Assembly: GCF_900128975.1 (NCBI RefSeq)
Contig: NZ_FQVC01000008.1
Location: 76,972 to 140,971 of the forward strand
Reading direction: 5' to 3'
Length of the DNA stretch: 64,000 nt
Source: Devosia limi DSM 17137
Lineage (GTDB): Bacteria > Pseudomonadota > Alphaproteobacteria > Rhizobiales > Devosiaceae
Every line of letters begins with the position of its first letter. Positions within the stretch are counted from its first letter, which is position 1. This document shows positions 10,438 through 19,253 of this stretch, piece by piece. The translations under genes and the position numbers were made by a program. Under the pieces are notes generated by a model. It was given only the letters and a program-made list of their open reading frames with translations, was not told where the DNA came from and ran no database searches.

Positions 10438-10869
10438 ATGCAGCTCGATGACCTCGACCACCGCCTGATTGCGCTACTGCGCACCAATGCCCGGACGCCC
10501 GTGGCCAAGCTGGCGCTCGATCTCAAGGTGTCGCGCGCAACTGCCAAGGCGCGTGTGGACCGGCTGGTGAGCAATGGCGTCATCGCCGGCTTCACCGTCG
10601 TCATGGCTGGGGGCGAGAGCCATGGCGTGCGCGCCATCACCATGGTTGAAGTGGATGGCAAGAACGAAGCTGCCGTGGTCAAGCGCCTGCTTGGGATGCC
10701 CGAAGTGCGCCAGCTGCACACCACCAATGGCCGCTGGGACGTTGTCGCCGAGCTCGAAGTTGCCGATGTAGCTGAGCTGGACGACCTGCTGCGGTCAATT
10801 CGCCTCATCGACGGCATCGCCAATACCGATACGAGTATCCTGCTCAAGGCCCGCAAATCGGTACTTTGA
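10438..10869 (+). CDS. Lrp/AsnC-family transcriptional regulator
   Basis: A 143-residue DNA-binding protein. The N-terminal winged helix (about 3-55) reads LDDLDHRLIALLRTNARTP, then a recognition helix around VSRATAKARVDRL. The C-terminal ligand-binding RAM domain (about 65-140) follows. It diverges from the arginase-ocd operon with 146 bp between starts, so it probably senses arginine or ornithine and controls that operon, as Lrp-type regulators of arginine or proline use do elsewhere. The effector is inferred from context. Confidence 0.88.
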   Translation: MQLDDLDHRLIALLRTNARTPVAKLALDLKVSRATAKARVDRLVSNGVIAGFTVVMAGGESHGVRAITMVEVDGKNEAAVVKRLLGMPEVRQLHTTNGRWDVVAELEVADVAELDDLLRSIRLIDGIANTDTSILLKARKSVL

Positions 10870-10943
10870 GGAGGCTATCTACCCGCCAGATGCACATCTC
10901 CTGTGCGCTGCGGGGTTAACCGTGACAATTTTGCAAAGGTTGA

Positions 10944-10971
10944 CTTGCCCCAGCCGCCGTCCGACCTATTT
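10944..10971 (+). promoter_or_regulatory. RpoH (heat-shock sigma factor) promoter of lon
   Basis: CTTG at 10944 and CCTATTT at 10965, separated by 17 bp, match the alphaproteobacterial sigma-32 consensus CTTG-N17/18-CYTATNT at every specified base. It lies about 94 bp before the lon start, and lon is a classic heat-shock gene. Confidence 0.62.
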
Positions 10972-11064
10972 ATTAATCAGAATCAGCCCAGCCTCTGCGG
11001 TGGGGCTGTCTGCAACGGGCGCGCTTCCCTCCTTCCTTCCAGTGCGCCCCGGAAAGGATAAGAG

Positions 11065-13491
11065 ATGACTGACGTGAATCCCGCCGGCGGCGAAATCAGC
11101 CGTGATCGGGTGTACCCAGTGCTCCCGCTGCGCGACATCGTCGTTTTCCCCGGCATGATCGTGCCGCTGTTCGTCGGCCGCGAGAAATCGGTCAAGGCGC
11201 TTGAAGAAGTCATGCGCGACGACAAGCACATCCTCGTCGTAACCCAGAAGAACGCGCAGGATGATGATCCGGCGCCCGACCAGATTTTCACGACGGGCAC
11301 CATTGCCACCGTCCTGCAGCTGCTCAAGCTCCCCGATGGCACCGTGAAGGTCCTCGTGGAAGGGCTGAGCCGCGCAACCATCGATCGCTACCTCCAGACC
11401 GTCGATTACTTCGAGGCCGAAGCCACCGTGCTGCCCGAGCCCGAAGACGATCCGACCGAGCTTGAGGCGCTGGCCCGTTCGGCCCAGACCGAATTTGAAA
11501 GCTATGTGAAGCTCAACAAGAAGATCTCTGCCGAGGTCGTCGCTGCTGTTGGGCAGATCGAGAACCATTCCAAGCTCGCGGACACCATTGCCAGCCACCT
11601 GGTCATCAAGATCAACGAGAAGGAAGACCTGCTCTCGACCGTTTCGGTCGCCGAGCGCTTCCAGAAGATCCTGGGCCTGATGGAAGGCGAAATCGGCGTC
11701 CTGCAGGTGGAAAAGCGCATCCGTAGCCGCGTCAAGCGGCAGATGGAAAAGACCCAGCGCGAATACTACCTCAACGAGCAGATGAAGGCGATCCAGCGCG
11801 AGCTGGGCGATGGCGAGGAAGGCTCCAACGAGATCACCGAACTCGAAGAGCGCATCGCCAAGACCAAGCTCTCCAAGGAAGCCCGCGCCAAGGCGGATGC
11901 CGAGATCAAGAAGCTCAAGACCATGAGCCCGATGTCAGCTGAAGCCACCGTGGTCCGTAACTATCTCGATACGCTTCTCGGGCTCCCTTGGGGCAAGAAG
12001 AGCAAGGTCAAGCGTGACCTGGTCCTGGCCGAAAAGGTTCTGGACGAGGATCACTATGGCCTCGAGAAGGTCAAGGAACGCATCCTTGAATATCTGGCAG
12101 TGCAGGGCCGTGTCGGTAAGCTCAAGGGCCCGATCCTTTGCCTCGTCGGTCCTCCGGGCGTCGGCAAGACCTCGCTTGGCAAGTCCATCGCCAAGGCGAC
12201 GGGGCGTGAGTTCGTGCGCATGGCGCTCGGCGGCGTTCGCGACGAAGCCGAGATCCGTGGCCACCGCCGCACCTATATCGGCTCCATGCCCGGCAAGGTG
12301 ATCCAGTCGCTCAAGAAGGTCGGCAAGTCCAACCCGCTCTTCCTGCTCGACGAAATCGACAAGATGGGCCAGGACTTCCGCGGCGATCCGTCCTCGGCAT
12401 TGCTGGAAGTGCTCGATCCCGAGCAGAACCACACCTTTGCCGATCACTACCTTGAGGTCGATTATGACCTTTCGGACGTGATGTTCGTGACCACCTCGAA
12501 CACCTTGAACATCCCCGGCCCATTGATGGACCGTATGGAGATCATTCGCCTGTCCGGTTACACCGAGCAGGAGAAGCACGGTATTGCCAAGCAGCACCTG
12601 ATCCCCGAGACGCTCAAGGAAAATGGCCTGCAGCCGCATGAGTTCATCCTCAGCGACGAGATGCTGACCGCCGTGATCCAGCGCTACACCCGTGAAGCGG
12701 GCGTGCGTAATCTCAAGCGCGAAATCTCCAAGCTGATGCGCAAGGCTGTGGCCGAGATCGTCAAGACCAAGGCCAAGTCGATCACCATCGACGAGGAAAC
12801 GCTGACCCGCTATCTCGGCGCCGACATCTACAAGCACGGCGAAATCGAAGCCGAGGCCCAGGTTGGTCTGGTGACCGGTCTGGCCTGGACTTCGGTTGGT
12901 GGCGAACTGCTGACGATTGAAGGCGTGATGACGCCGGGTAAGGGTCGCATGACCGTTACCGGCAACATCAAGGAAGTGATGAAGGAATCGCTGACTGCGG
13001 CCACTGCCTATGTGCGTTCGCGCTCGGTCGATTTCGGCATCAAGCCGCCGATGTTCGACACGCGCGACATCCACGTCCACCTGCCTGAAGGGGCAACGCC
13101 CAAGGACGGTCCGTCCGCTGGTATCGGCCTGGCAACGGCCATCGTTTCGGTCATGACCGGCATTCCGGTTCGCAATGATGTCGCCATGACCGGCGAGATC
13201 ACGCTGCGGGGCAGGGTCCTGCCCATCGGCGGCCTCAAGGAGAAGCTGCTTGCAGCGCTCCGTGGCGGTATCAAGACGGTGCTCATCCCGGAAGAGAACG
13301 TTCGCGATCTCGCCGAGATCCCCGATATCGTCAAGGAAGGCATGGAGATCGTGCCGGTCAGCCGGATGGATCAGGTGATCGAGCGGGCCCTGGTCCGCAA
13401 GCCTGAACCGATCGAGTGGAACTTCGATGAACAGCCGGTGAAGCCGGTTGGCGTCGAAGCCGAAGACAACAGCACTGGATTGCCGCATTAA
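11065..13491 (+). CDS. lon: ATP-dependent protease Lon
   Basis: Cytoplasmic AAA+ serine protease that degrades misfolded and regulatory proteins. The N-terminal LON substrate-binding domain (about 12-205) starts at [17 protein letters not shown] coiled-coil region follows, then the AAA+ module with GPPGVGKTS and LLDEIDKMG. The C-terminal protease domain carries the Ser684 (KDGPSAG) and Lys727 (GGLKEK) catalytic dyad. At 808 residues it is full length. GGAAAGGA lies 7-14 bases before the ATG, an RpoH-type promoter lies upstream and a terminator follows. Confidence 0.98.
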   Translation: MTDVNPAGGEISRDRVYPVLPLRDIVVFPGMIVPLFVGREKSVKALEEVMRDDKHILVVTQKNAQDDDPAPDQIFTTGTIATVLQLLKLPDGTVKVLVEGLSRATIDRYLQTVDYFEAEATVLPEPEDDPTELEALARSAQTEFESYVKLNKKISAEVVAAVGQIENHSKLADTIASHLVIKINEKEDLLSTVSVAERFQKILGLMEGEIGVLQVEKRIRSRVKRQMEKTQREYYLNEQMKAIQRELGDGEEGSNEITELEERIAKTKLSKEARAKADAEIKKLKTMSPMSAEATVVRNYLDTLLGLPWGKKSKVKRDLVLAEKVLDEDHYGLEKVKERILEYLAVQGRVGKLKGPILCLVGPPGVGKTSLGKSIAKATGREFVRMALGGVRDEAEIRGHRRTYIGSMPGKVIQSLKKVGKSNPLFLLDEIDKMGQDFRGDPSSALLEVLDPEQNHTFADHYLEVDYDLSDVMFVTTSNTLNIPGPLMDRMEIIRLSGYTEQEKHGIAKQHLIPETLKENGLQPHEFILSDEMLTAVIQRYTREAGVRNLKREISKLMRKAVAEIVKTKAKSITIDEETLTRYLGADIYKHGEIEAEAQVGLVTGLAWTSVGGELLTIEGVMTPGKGRMTVTGNIKEVMKESLTAATAYVRSRSVDFGIKPPMFDTRDIHVHLPEGATPKDGPSAGIGLATAIVSVMTGIPVRNDVAMTGEITLRGRVLPIGGLKEKLLAALRGGIKTVLIPEENVRDLAEIPDIVKEGMEIVPVSRMDQVIERALVRKPEPIEWNFDEQPVKPVGVEAEDNSTGLPH

Positions 13492-13513
13492 TCTGGCAGA
13501 TCCGGGTCATCAG

Positions 13514-13546
13514 ACGGCGGTCCGCAAGGGCCGCCGTTTTCATTTA
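13514..13546 (+). terminator. Rho-independent terminator of lon
   Basis: A GC-rich stem (ACGGCGG / CCGCCGT) with T-rich tail (TTTTCATTT) about 22 bp past the lon stop. Confidence 0.8.
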
Positions 13547-13628
13547 TCCTGTGACACCGGGCCTGCCGCCATCTAGGGAACTGAGCCCGCTCAGGAACAT
13601 CCCGTTCCCAGCGCATAGCGAGATACCA

Positions 13629-13994
13629 ATGCCGATGACCGCCAGATTGCTTGCCACTGTTGCCGCCGCTGCCGCGATGAGCTTTTCCGCGCCTGCCTTC
13701 GCCCAGGAAGAAGTCAGCGACGCCGTCGACATCGCCATGTGGTGCGGTGCGGCCTTCACCGTTGCCGCGCAGGCCGACGATACCCCGGCCGAGCAGGCCG
13801 AAAGCTCCAACGCCGTTGCCGCCATCCTGTTCGCCAAGGCCGAACTGGCCCTGGAAGCCGACGCCGTCGCCGAAACCGAGTATGATCGCCTCGTCGAGTT
13901 CTATGTCGAAGACGCTTTCGCCCAGGTGATCAATGAGACCGGGGATACCCGCTACACCCCCGAGGAATGCCTGGCGCTCGCCGCGGAGGAATAA
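13629..13994 (+). CDS. Small secreted protein of unknown function
   Basis: A 121-residue protein with a Sec signal peptide (MPMTARLLATVAAAAAMSFS, then APAFAQ with cleavage after AFA-Q or nearby). The mature part is acidic and helical, with two cysteines (WCGAAF and EECLAL) that could form one periplasmic disulfide. I do not recognise the family. Start ATG 13629 is preceded by GCGAGATACC; a second ATG two codons on is equally possible. A GC-rich inverted repeat (GCGAGCCGA/TCGGCTCGC, 14005-14031) downstream may end the transcript but lacks a T-run. Confidence 0.8.
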   Translation: MPMTARLLATVAAAAAMSFSAPAFAQEEVSDAVDIAMWCGAAFTVAAQADDTPAEQAESSNAVAAILFAKAELALEADAVAETEYDRLVEFYVEDAFAQVINETGDTRYTPEECLALAAEE

Positions 13995-14124
13995 GCCGCT
14001 TGCTGCGAGCCGACACGATTGTTCGGCTCGCCCCTTGCCTTGGATAGGTGTCTGCTGACATCAATTGTCGCTGCGGCGCGATCTGCTTGGAGGGCGCCCC
14101 GTTCCGGTTCGCAGGGGGCCGATT

Positions 14125-15318
14125 ATGAACAAGCCGCTACTCGTCATTCTCGCCGCCGTGACCCTTGATGCCATCGGGATCGGACTGATCTTTCCCATCC
14201 TGCCCGCCCTGCTGCGGGACGTCGGCCACACGACTGAGGTGGCGACGATGTTGGGCCTCATGCTGGCGCTTTACGCGGCGATGCAGTTCCTGTTCTCACC
14301 CGTTCTGGGGGTGCTCAGCGACCGCTTTGGTCGGCGGCCGGTCCTGTTGATATCGCTGGCCGGGGCGGCAATCGATTATGTCATCATGGCGTTCGCGCCC
14401 CAGCTCTGGATGCTGGTCGTCGGCCGTGCCATTGCCGGGATCACCAGTGCCAATATGGCGGTGGCCACGGCCTACATCACCGATATTTCCAGCGAGGACG
14501 AGCGGGCCAAGCGCTTCGGTTATTTCCATGCCATGTTCGGTATCGGCTTCATCATCGGCCCGGTGATCGGCGGCATTCTGGGGGACTATTGGGTGCGGGC
14601 ACCCTTCCTCGCGGCGGCGCTGCTGAACGCCGTCAACTTCTCGCTGGCCCTGTTCGTCCTGCCGGAGTCGCGCCCCGGCACGCGTCATGCGAAGTTCGAG
14701 TGGAAGGCGCTCAATCCCTTCATTCCGCTCAAATGGGCGCTCACCTTCAAGGCGCTGATTCCGATGATGGCCATCTTCGTCATCATGAACTTCGTCGGCA
14801 CCATGTACGGCACGGTCTGGGCGCTCTTCAGCGAGGACAGCTTCCGCTGGAGCGGTATGATGATTGGCCTTTCGCTCGGGGCATTCGGCTTCTTCCACGC
14901 CGGGGCGCAGGCGTTCCTCACCGGACCGGCAGTGGCGCGGCTGGGGGAGCGCTGGGCCCTTGTCGTCGGCATGGCCTGCGAGTTGACGGCGCTGGTCTGC
15001 CTGGGCTTTGCCACGCAGGGCTGGGTCTTGTTCGCCCTGGCGCCTCTCTTCGCGCTGGGTGGCATTGGCATGCCGGCGTTGCAATCGCTGACCACCACGC
15101 AGGTGGGACCGGACAAGCAGGGGCAATTGCAGGGTGTGCTGGCCAGTCTCGTCAGCTTGGCGGCCGTGTTCGGGCCGCTGTTCTTCAGTTTCGTCTATTT
15201 CGCCATTCGCCCGAGTTGGCCAGGTTTGATCTGGATTATCGGTGCCGCAATTTACCTGTCGGCGCTGCCGCTGATGTTGGGAATCCGTCGCCGCATGCCC
15301 GTCGCGGCCGCAGGTTGA
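14125..15318 (+). CDS. TetA-like major facilitator superfamily efflux transporter
   Basis: A 397-residue, 12-helix MFS drug:proton antiporter, closest in motif content to class A/C tetracycline pumps: VTLDAIGIGLIFPILPALLR in helix 1, the loop 2-3 motif GVLSDRFGRRPVLL, and conserved C-terminal stretches such as MPALQSLTTTQV and GQLQGVLASLVS. ATG 14125 gives the family N-terminus and has AGGGGG upstream; the frame is open 20 codons further. No divergent tetR gene is present, unlike mobile tet(A) modules, and base composition is like the neighbours. It is therefore probably a chromosomal homologue, and tetracycline as substrate is unproven. Confidence 0.85.
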   Translation: MNKPLLVILAAVTLDAIGIGLIFPILPALLRDVGHTTEVATMLGLMLALYAAMQFLFSPVLGVLSDRFGRRPVLLISLAGAAIDYVIMAFAPQLWMLVVGRAIAGITSANMAVATAYITDISSEDERAKRFGYFHAMFGIGFIIGPVIGGILGDYWVRAPFLAAALLNAVNFSLALFVLPESRPGTRHAKFEWKALNPFIPLKWALTFKALIPMMAIFVIMNFVGTMYGTVWALFSEDSFRWSGMMIGLSLGAFGFFHAGAQAFLTGPAVARLGERWALVVGMACELTALVCLGFATQGWVLFALAPLFALGGIGMPALQSLTTTQVGPDKQGQLQGVLASLVSLAAVFGPLFFSFVYFAIRPSWPGLIWIIGAAIYLSALPLMLGIRRRMPVAAAG

Positions 15319-15527
15319 GTGATGTGCCGCTGAGGCGGTGGAAAACCCCGGAAAACCGGGAAAAACTTCGATCCGGCCTTGTCGGCGTGTTTTTTCCGGT
15401 TCATTAACAGCTTTGCACCGTCTGGCGGCCCAAGACCCCCGGAAATCCTTGCGTTTCACCTAGAATCGCAAAATGGTGGCGACGTTTTGGTTCGCCGCGA
15501 GGCGGGCATTCACTGTGAGGAAACGCT

Positions 15528-15800
15528 ATGAACAAGAACGATCTGGTTGGCGTCGTTGCCGACAAGGCTACGATCACCAAGGCACAGGCCGCCGAAGCGG
15601 TTGACGCAGTGTTCGAAGCGATCACCGCTTCGCTCAAGGGCGGCGACGAAGTTCGCTTGGTTGGTTTTGGTACTTTCGCTGTTTCCCAGCGCAAGGCATC
15701 GATCGGCCGCAATCCTGCTACCGGCGCCGAGATTCAGATCCCGGCCTCGAACCAGGCTAAGTTCAAGCCCGGCAAGGGCCTGAAGGACGCGATCAACTAA
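15528..15800 (+). CDS. hupB: DNA-binding protein HU
   Basis: A 90-residue nucleoid protein of the HU/IHF fold. It starts MNKNDLVGVVADKATITKAQ, has GFGTFAVSQRKASIGRNPATG in the DNA-binding arm and ends GKGLKDAIN. The HU-type arm and the position downstream of lon, the usual neighbourhood of hupB, favour HU over IHF. GAGGAAACGCT precedes the ATG. Confidence 0.96.
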   Translation: MNKNDLVGVVADKATITKAQAAEAVDAVFEAITASLKGGDEVRLVGFGTFAVSQRKASIGRNPATGAEIQIPASNQAKFKPGKGLKDAIN

Positions 15801-15828
15801 TCACCGGCAACGGTTTGATGCGTCGATC

Positions 15829-15862
15829 GGCCCCGAGCGCCTTGCGCCGGGGCCATTTCTTT
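15829..15862 (+). terminator. Rho-independent terminator of hupB
   Basis: Nested stems (GGCCCC/GGGGCC outside, GCGC/GCGC inside) followed by ATTTCTTTG, about 28 bp past the stop. Confidence 0.75.
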
Positions 15863-15932
15863 GTCCGTACCCAGTTGACGGGCAGGGCCGGTGGCCCTAA
15901 TCAGAGCCCCACACGCAGCTGCTTCGGCCTGC

Positions 15933-16008
15933 GGGCGATTAGCTCAGTTGGTAGAGCGCCTCGTTTACACCGAGGATGTCGGCGGTTCGAGTCCGTCATC
16001 GCCCACCA
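15933..16008 (+). tRNA. tRNA-Val (anticodon UAC)
   Basis: A 76-nt tRNA with acceptor stem GGGCGAT/ATCGCCC, D-arm AGCTCAGTTGGTAGAGC, anticodon stem CCTCG/CGAGG around loop TTTACAC (anticodon UAC), T-arm GGTTCGAGTCC and encoded CCA. An integrase remnant lies immediately 3'. Confidence 0.97.
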
Positions 16009-16031
16009 ACCCCTTTAGTTATAAAGGGGTT
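16008..16031 (+). terminator. Inverted repeat just 3' of tRNA-Val
   Basis: A 10-bp perfect stem (AACCCCTTTA/TAAAGGGGTT) with loop GTTA begins at the last base of the tRNA. There is no T-run, so its role as a terminator is uncertain. The stop codon of the adjacent integrase remnant lies at its right edge. Confidence 0.4.
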
Positions 16032-16182
16032 AGAATGGGCCGGAAACGGCCATGATTTCCCTGGTGGTGCAGCCGGCTTCGGCCAGGCGCCGGCAGGCAG
16101 CTTTGCGGAGGCCGTGGGCGTTGAAGCCCTTGGGCAGACCAGTGAAGCGCTGAAGATCCTTGTGGCGCTTGGAGATCCGCTA
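16030..16182 (-). pseudogene. C-terminal remnant of a phage-type tyrosine recombinase (integrase)
   Basis: On the minus strand this frame reads GFNAHGLRKAACRRLAEAGC, then TTREIMAVSGPF and a stop. The HGLRKA box with its arginine, followed by the RLAEAGC...EIMAVSG helix, is the conserved box II region of phage integrases common in Rhizobiales. The frame is closed by a stop at about 16180 upstream. The protein ends just where the next conserved His and the catalytic Tyr should come, so it is truncated at both ends. It lies directly 3' of tRNA-Val, the usual integration site for such enzymes. Confidence 0.75.
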
Positions 16183-16277
16183 CGTTTCGAGATTTTTCGA
16201 AAGTTGGGCGAAACCCCGGGATTGTCCTCATTCGATTTCAGATGCGGCAAGTCGGCATCGACGATTTCCCATCATAC

Positions 16278-16556
16278 TGAATAGCCCCTAGATTTGTAGA
16301 CGCCTTCCTTATGGGCAAAGCCAATTTCACCGAAGAGTTCAAGCGCGATGCGGTGCGTCAGATCACCGAGCGGGACTATCCGCTTTCCGAGGTGTCGCAG
16401 CGTCGGCGCGTGAGTGCCCATTCGCTCTCGACCTGGCGCAGGCCACCGGCCACCTGAGAATCGGTGGAGAGGCGACGATGCAGCAAACCCGGTGACTGAT
16501 CCTGGCCTATCTGGGGAATCGCGCTCCGGCAGCCGAATGGCCTAGGGGTTGTCCAA
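16278..16556 (+). mobile_element. Deletion derivative of an IS3-family insertion sequence
   Basis: A 279-bp unit is bounded by imperfect terminal inverted repeats. The left is TGAATAGCCCCTAG (16278-16291). The right, CTAGGGGTTGTCCA (16543-16556), matches its complement at 11 of 14 bases. It contains the first 40 or so codons of an IS3-type OrfA and lacks the rest of orfA and all of orfB. It is too short to move itself. Confidence 0.65.
16311..16457 (+). pseudogene. Truncated IS3-family transposase OrfA
   Basis: Starts MGKANFTEEFKRDAVRQITE and continues through the helix-turn-helix (SEVSQRRRVSAHSLSTWRR) before a premature stop at codon 49. A full OrfA would be about 90-100 residues and run on into a leucine zipper. 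OrfB is absent downstream, so the copy is dead. Confidence 0.75.
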
Positions 16557-16741
16557 TCGTAGCTATCTTGTTAGAAGCGTCCCCAATTCAGGAGATGCCT
16601 TTGCTCACCGTTGCCAATACCCTCAATTCACCCGCCGAGGCGGTGAATACCGGTGTTGCGCGCATGGCGCAAACAAGCCAGTAGCTCTCGGCACCAGGCG
16701 GCTGGGCTATGCCCCCGCGCATTCTTCTATTGAGAATACTC

Positions 16742-17212
16742 ATGATCACTGAAGCATCTGCTTCTGACTTCGCCTTGCTGCAGGTTGGCAGGGCGCCTGA
16801 TGACTATCGTTTGGCTCCCGGTAATATCGCTCCCACCGAGGTGATCGAAATGCTGTCCGAATTGGCCGAAGGCATTCGTCCAAACTTCACCCCCTGTGCC
16901 TGGATGATTATCGAGGACGGTGAAATCGTCGGCCTCTGCTCCCTCATTCGCACGCCCGAGGCTAGCAACATTCACATCGGGTACGGAGTTTCGCCATCGC
17001 GCTGGGGGAAAGGCATAGCGAGCCGCGCCGTTGCTGACGTCTTGGCGTGGGCTCGACGTCACCCAAGGGTCGACTGGGTCACGGCCGAAACCGGCGCCGA
17101 GAACTTAGCTTCACAGTCCGTCCTGCGGCGAAATGGCTTCGAGCAAATCGGCACCTGTGTCAATGAGGAGGACGGCCCACTTATTCAGTGGCGCAAAAAC
17201 ACTGCGGCCTGA
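16742..17212 (+). CDS. GNAT-family N-acetyltransferase
   Basis: A 156-residue acetyl-CoA-dependent acyltransferase. The GNAT core is visible: a central beta strand (HIGYGVSPSRWGKGIASRAV) carrying the acetyl-CoA pyrophosphate loop RWGKGIA, followed by VTAETGAENLASQSVLRRNG, typical of RimJ/RimL-like members. I used ATG 16742; an in-frame ATG at 16709 would add 11 residues and neither start has a strong ribosome site. The substrate cannot be told. It follows the integrase/IS scar, so it may be part of, or a neighbour to, what was inserted there. Confidence 0.8.
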   Translation: MITEASASDFALLQVGRAPDDYRLAPGNIAPTEVIEMLSELAEGIRPNFTPCAWMIIEDGEIVGLCSLIRTPEASNIHIGYGVSPSRWGKGIASRAVADVLAWARRHPRVDWVTAETGAENLASQSVLRRNGFEQIGTCVNEEDGPLIQWRKNTAA

Positions 17213-17414
17213 TTACATGGAGCGGCTCACAAGAGCCGCTCCTACGTCCCGTCTGACGGCTTTTCGGATTTCTACTTCACGCACTGAAGGTCCGAAAAGG
17301 GGCGGTTGCCGCCGGACAGGAACACGCACCGTATGGTCGTGCTGAAAGCCAATGTTGCGACCGCCCGCGACAGGGGAGACTGGACCCGGACCAGCGCTGT
17401 TTAGGGTCGGTGCC

Positions 17415-19253
17415 TCACAGCGGCCAGACGATCAGCAGCAGCGGGATACTGACCCCCACCACCAGTATCTCAAGCGGCAGACCCAGCTTCCAGTAGTCGC
17501 CAAAGCCAAATCCGCCTGGGCCAAGGATCAGGGTGTTGTTCTGGTGGCCGATGGGTGTCAGGAACGCGCAGGAGGCGCCGATAGCCACGGCCATCAGGAA
17601 GCTGTCCGGGTTGACGCCCAAAGTGGAGGCGATGCCTATGGCGATGGGACAGAGCACTGCGGCAGTGGCAGCATTGTTCATCACGTCGGACAGGCACATT
17701 GTTACGACCAGCACCACCGCGAGCGCGGCGACTGCATTGCCCTGCGCAATGGTGTTTACCAGAAACTGCGCCAGGACATCTGCCGCCCCCGTGACCTGCA
17801 TGGCGCCCGCAACCGGGATGAGGGCGGCCAGCAGCACGATCACCGGCCAGTCGATGGCAGTATAAATCTGGCGTAGCGGAACAGTGCGCAACAGCATCGA
17901 CGCAATCACCCCCAACGTGAAAGCCACCGCCGCCGGCAGCAGCCCGGCGGTGACAATGCCCACCGATCCCAGCATGATGGCGCTCGCAATGATCGCCATG
18001 CGCTTGTCGGGGATGCGCAACTCGCGCTCACCCAGCGGCACGCAACCGGTGTCGTTGACGAATTCCGACACTATTTCGGCGGGACCCTGCATCAGGAGCA
18101 GATCGCCAGATTTCAGTGTGAGCGTCCGCAGCCGTGACTTCGGTCGGTGCCCCTCACGCGACACCGCCAGGAGGTTCAGTCCGTAACGCGTGCGCAACCG
18201 CAGATCGGAGGCTGAGCGGCCGACGATGCTGGAGCTGGGCAATACGACAAGTTCGCGCAGCACGATGTCCTCATCCCGCTTGCTGTCGCCGTCATCTGTT
18301 TCATCCTGCGCCGGGCCAGGCGATTCCTTCGCGTTCTCGTCCTCCTCGTCCTCTGCAGTCGACGGCCCCTGTTCTTCCAGCTTGAGGCCAAAGACCGACA
18401 GCGCCTCGGCCAACGCTTCGACATCCGCCTCGATCACCAGGATGTCTCCGGCGCGGATGTGTCTGCCGCCATGCGGCGCGGTCATCCGCACATTGTTGCG
18501 CACCAGGCCGACGACCTGCGCTTCGCTGACCTCGATCTCACGCTCAAATGCCCGCAGGGTCAGGCCGACCGCCTTACTGTTCTCGGGCACGCGCACTTCG
18601 GTCATATAGGCGCCCGTCTCAAAACCCTCTGTGTCAACCGCTTTGCGCTCAGGCACCAGGCGCCAGCCGATTAGCGCGACAAAGGCCACGCCGAGCACTG
18701 CCACCGCGAGCCCGACCGGAGCAAAGTCGAACATCGCGAAATGACCCAATCCTGCCTCGGCCCGAAACCCCGAAACGATCAGGTTCGGCGGCGTGCCGAT
18801 CAGCGTGGTCATGCCGCCCAGGATGGTGCCGAATGCCAGTGGCATCAACACCTGGCCGGGCGACATGTGCAGTCGGCGGGACAGTTGTAACGCTACCGGC
18901 ATCAAGAGGGCCATGGCGCCCACATTGTTCATGAAGCCCGACAAGAGCGCCCCCAAACCCATCAGCATGGCCATGCCAGTCAGCCGCCCAGGCTCGCGTG
19001 GCAGCACCGTGCGCGCCAGCCAGTCCACTGCGCCGGTGCTTTGCAGACCCTGGCTCAACACCAGAACGCAGGCCACGGTGATTACAGCTGGATGGCCAAA
19101 GCCCGCAAATGCGTCCGCCGGCGGTACCAGCCCTCCCACGACGCAGGCCATCAACGCCAGCAGCGCCACTATGTCATGCCGGAACCGTCCCCACAGAAAC
19201 AGCGCCATTGTTGCAAACAGAATGGCGAAGATCAGGATCTGGGGCGTGGTCAT
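17415..19253 (-). CDS. SLC13/DASS-type anion transporter with two TrkA-C (RCK_C) domains
   Basis: A 612-residue inner-membrane carrier. An N-terminal set of helices (FMNNVGAMALLMPVA; LIGTPPNLIVSGF) and a C-terminal set (SDVMNNAATAAVLCPIA; TPIGHQNNTLILGPGGFG) are the paired NNxA and TPxxxxN elements of the family. Between them (about residues 210-410) lie two TrkA-C regulatory domains. These are joined by a highly acidic linker, with runs such as EDEEDENAKES and DETDDGDSKRDED, that is unusual in the family. Known relatives move sulfate, dicarboxylates or citrate; the TrkA-C architecture most resembles sulfate-type permeases, but the substrate is not proven. Single gene, minus strand. Confidence 0.87.
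   Translation of the reverse strand: MTTPQILIFAILFATMALFLWGRFRHDIVALLALMACVVGGLVPPADAFAGFGHPAVITVACVLVLSQGLQSTGAVDWLARTVLPREPGRLTGMAMLMGLGALLSGFMNNVGAMALLMPVALQLSRRLHMSPGQVLMPLAFGTILGGMTTLIGTPPNLIVSGFRAEAGLGHFAMFDFAPVGLAVAVLGVAFVALIGWRLVPERKAVDTEGFETGAYMTEVRVPENSKAVGLTLRAFEREIEVSEAQVVGLVRNNVRMTAPHGGRHIRAGDILVIEADVEALAEALSVFGLKLEEQGPSTAEDEEDENAKESPGPAQDETDDGDSKRDEDIVLRELVVLPSSSIVGRSASDLRLRTRYGLNLLAVSREGHRPKSRLRTLTLKSGDLLLMQGPAEIVSEFVNDTGCVPLGERELRIPDKRMAIIASAIMLGSVGIVTAGLLPAAVAFTLGVIASMLLRTVPLRQIYTAIDWPVIVLLAALIPVAGAMQVTGAADVLAQFLVNTIAQGNAVAALAVVLVVTMCLSDVMNNAATAAVLCPIAIGIASTLGVNPDSFLMAVAIGASCAFLTPIGHQNNTLILGPGGFGFGDYWKLGLPLEILVVGVSIPLLLIVWPL

Noticed and set aside
11935..13488. A 517-codon open frame opposite lon
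   Set aside because: Antisense shadow of the lon protease and AAA+ domains; no start signal.
14125..15318. Possible mobile tetracycline resistance gene
   Set aside because: The protein is TetA-like, but no tetR, transposon end or change in base composition is seen. It sits among housekeeping genes, so I treat it as a chromosomal homologue.
17219..17240. Inverted repeat GAGCGGCTC/GAGCCGCTC after the GNAT gene
   Set aside because: It could be a terminator, but no T-run follows on either strand, so I did not list it as one.
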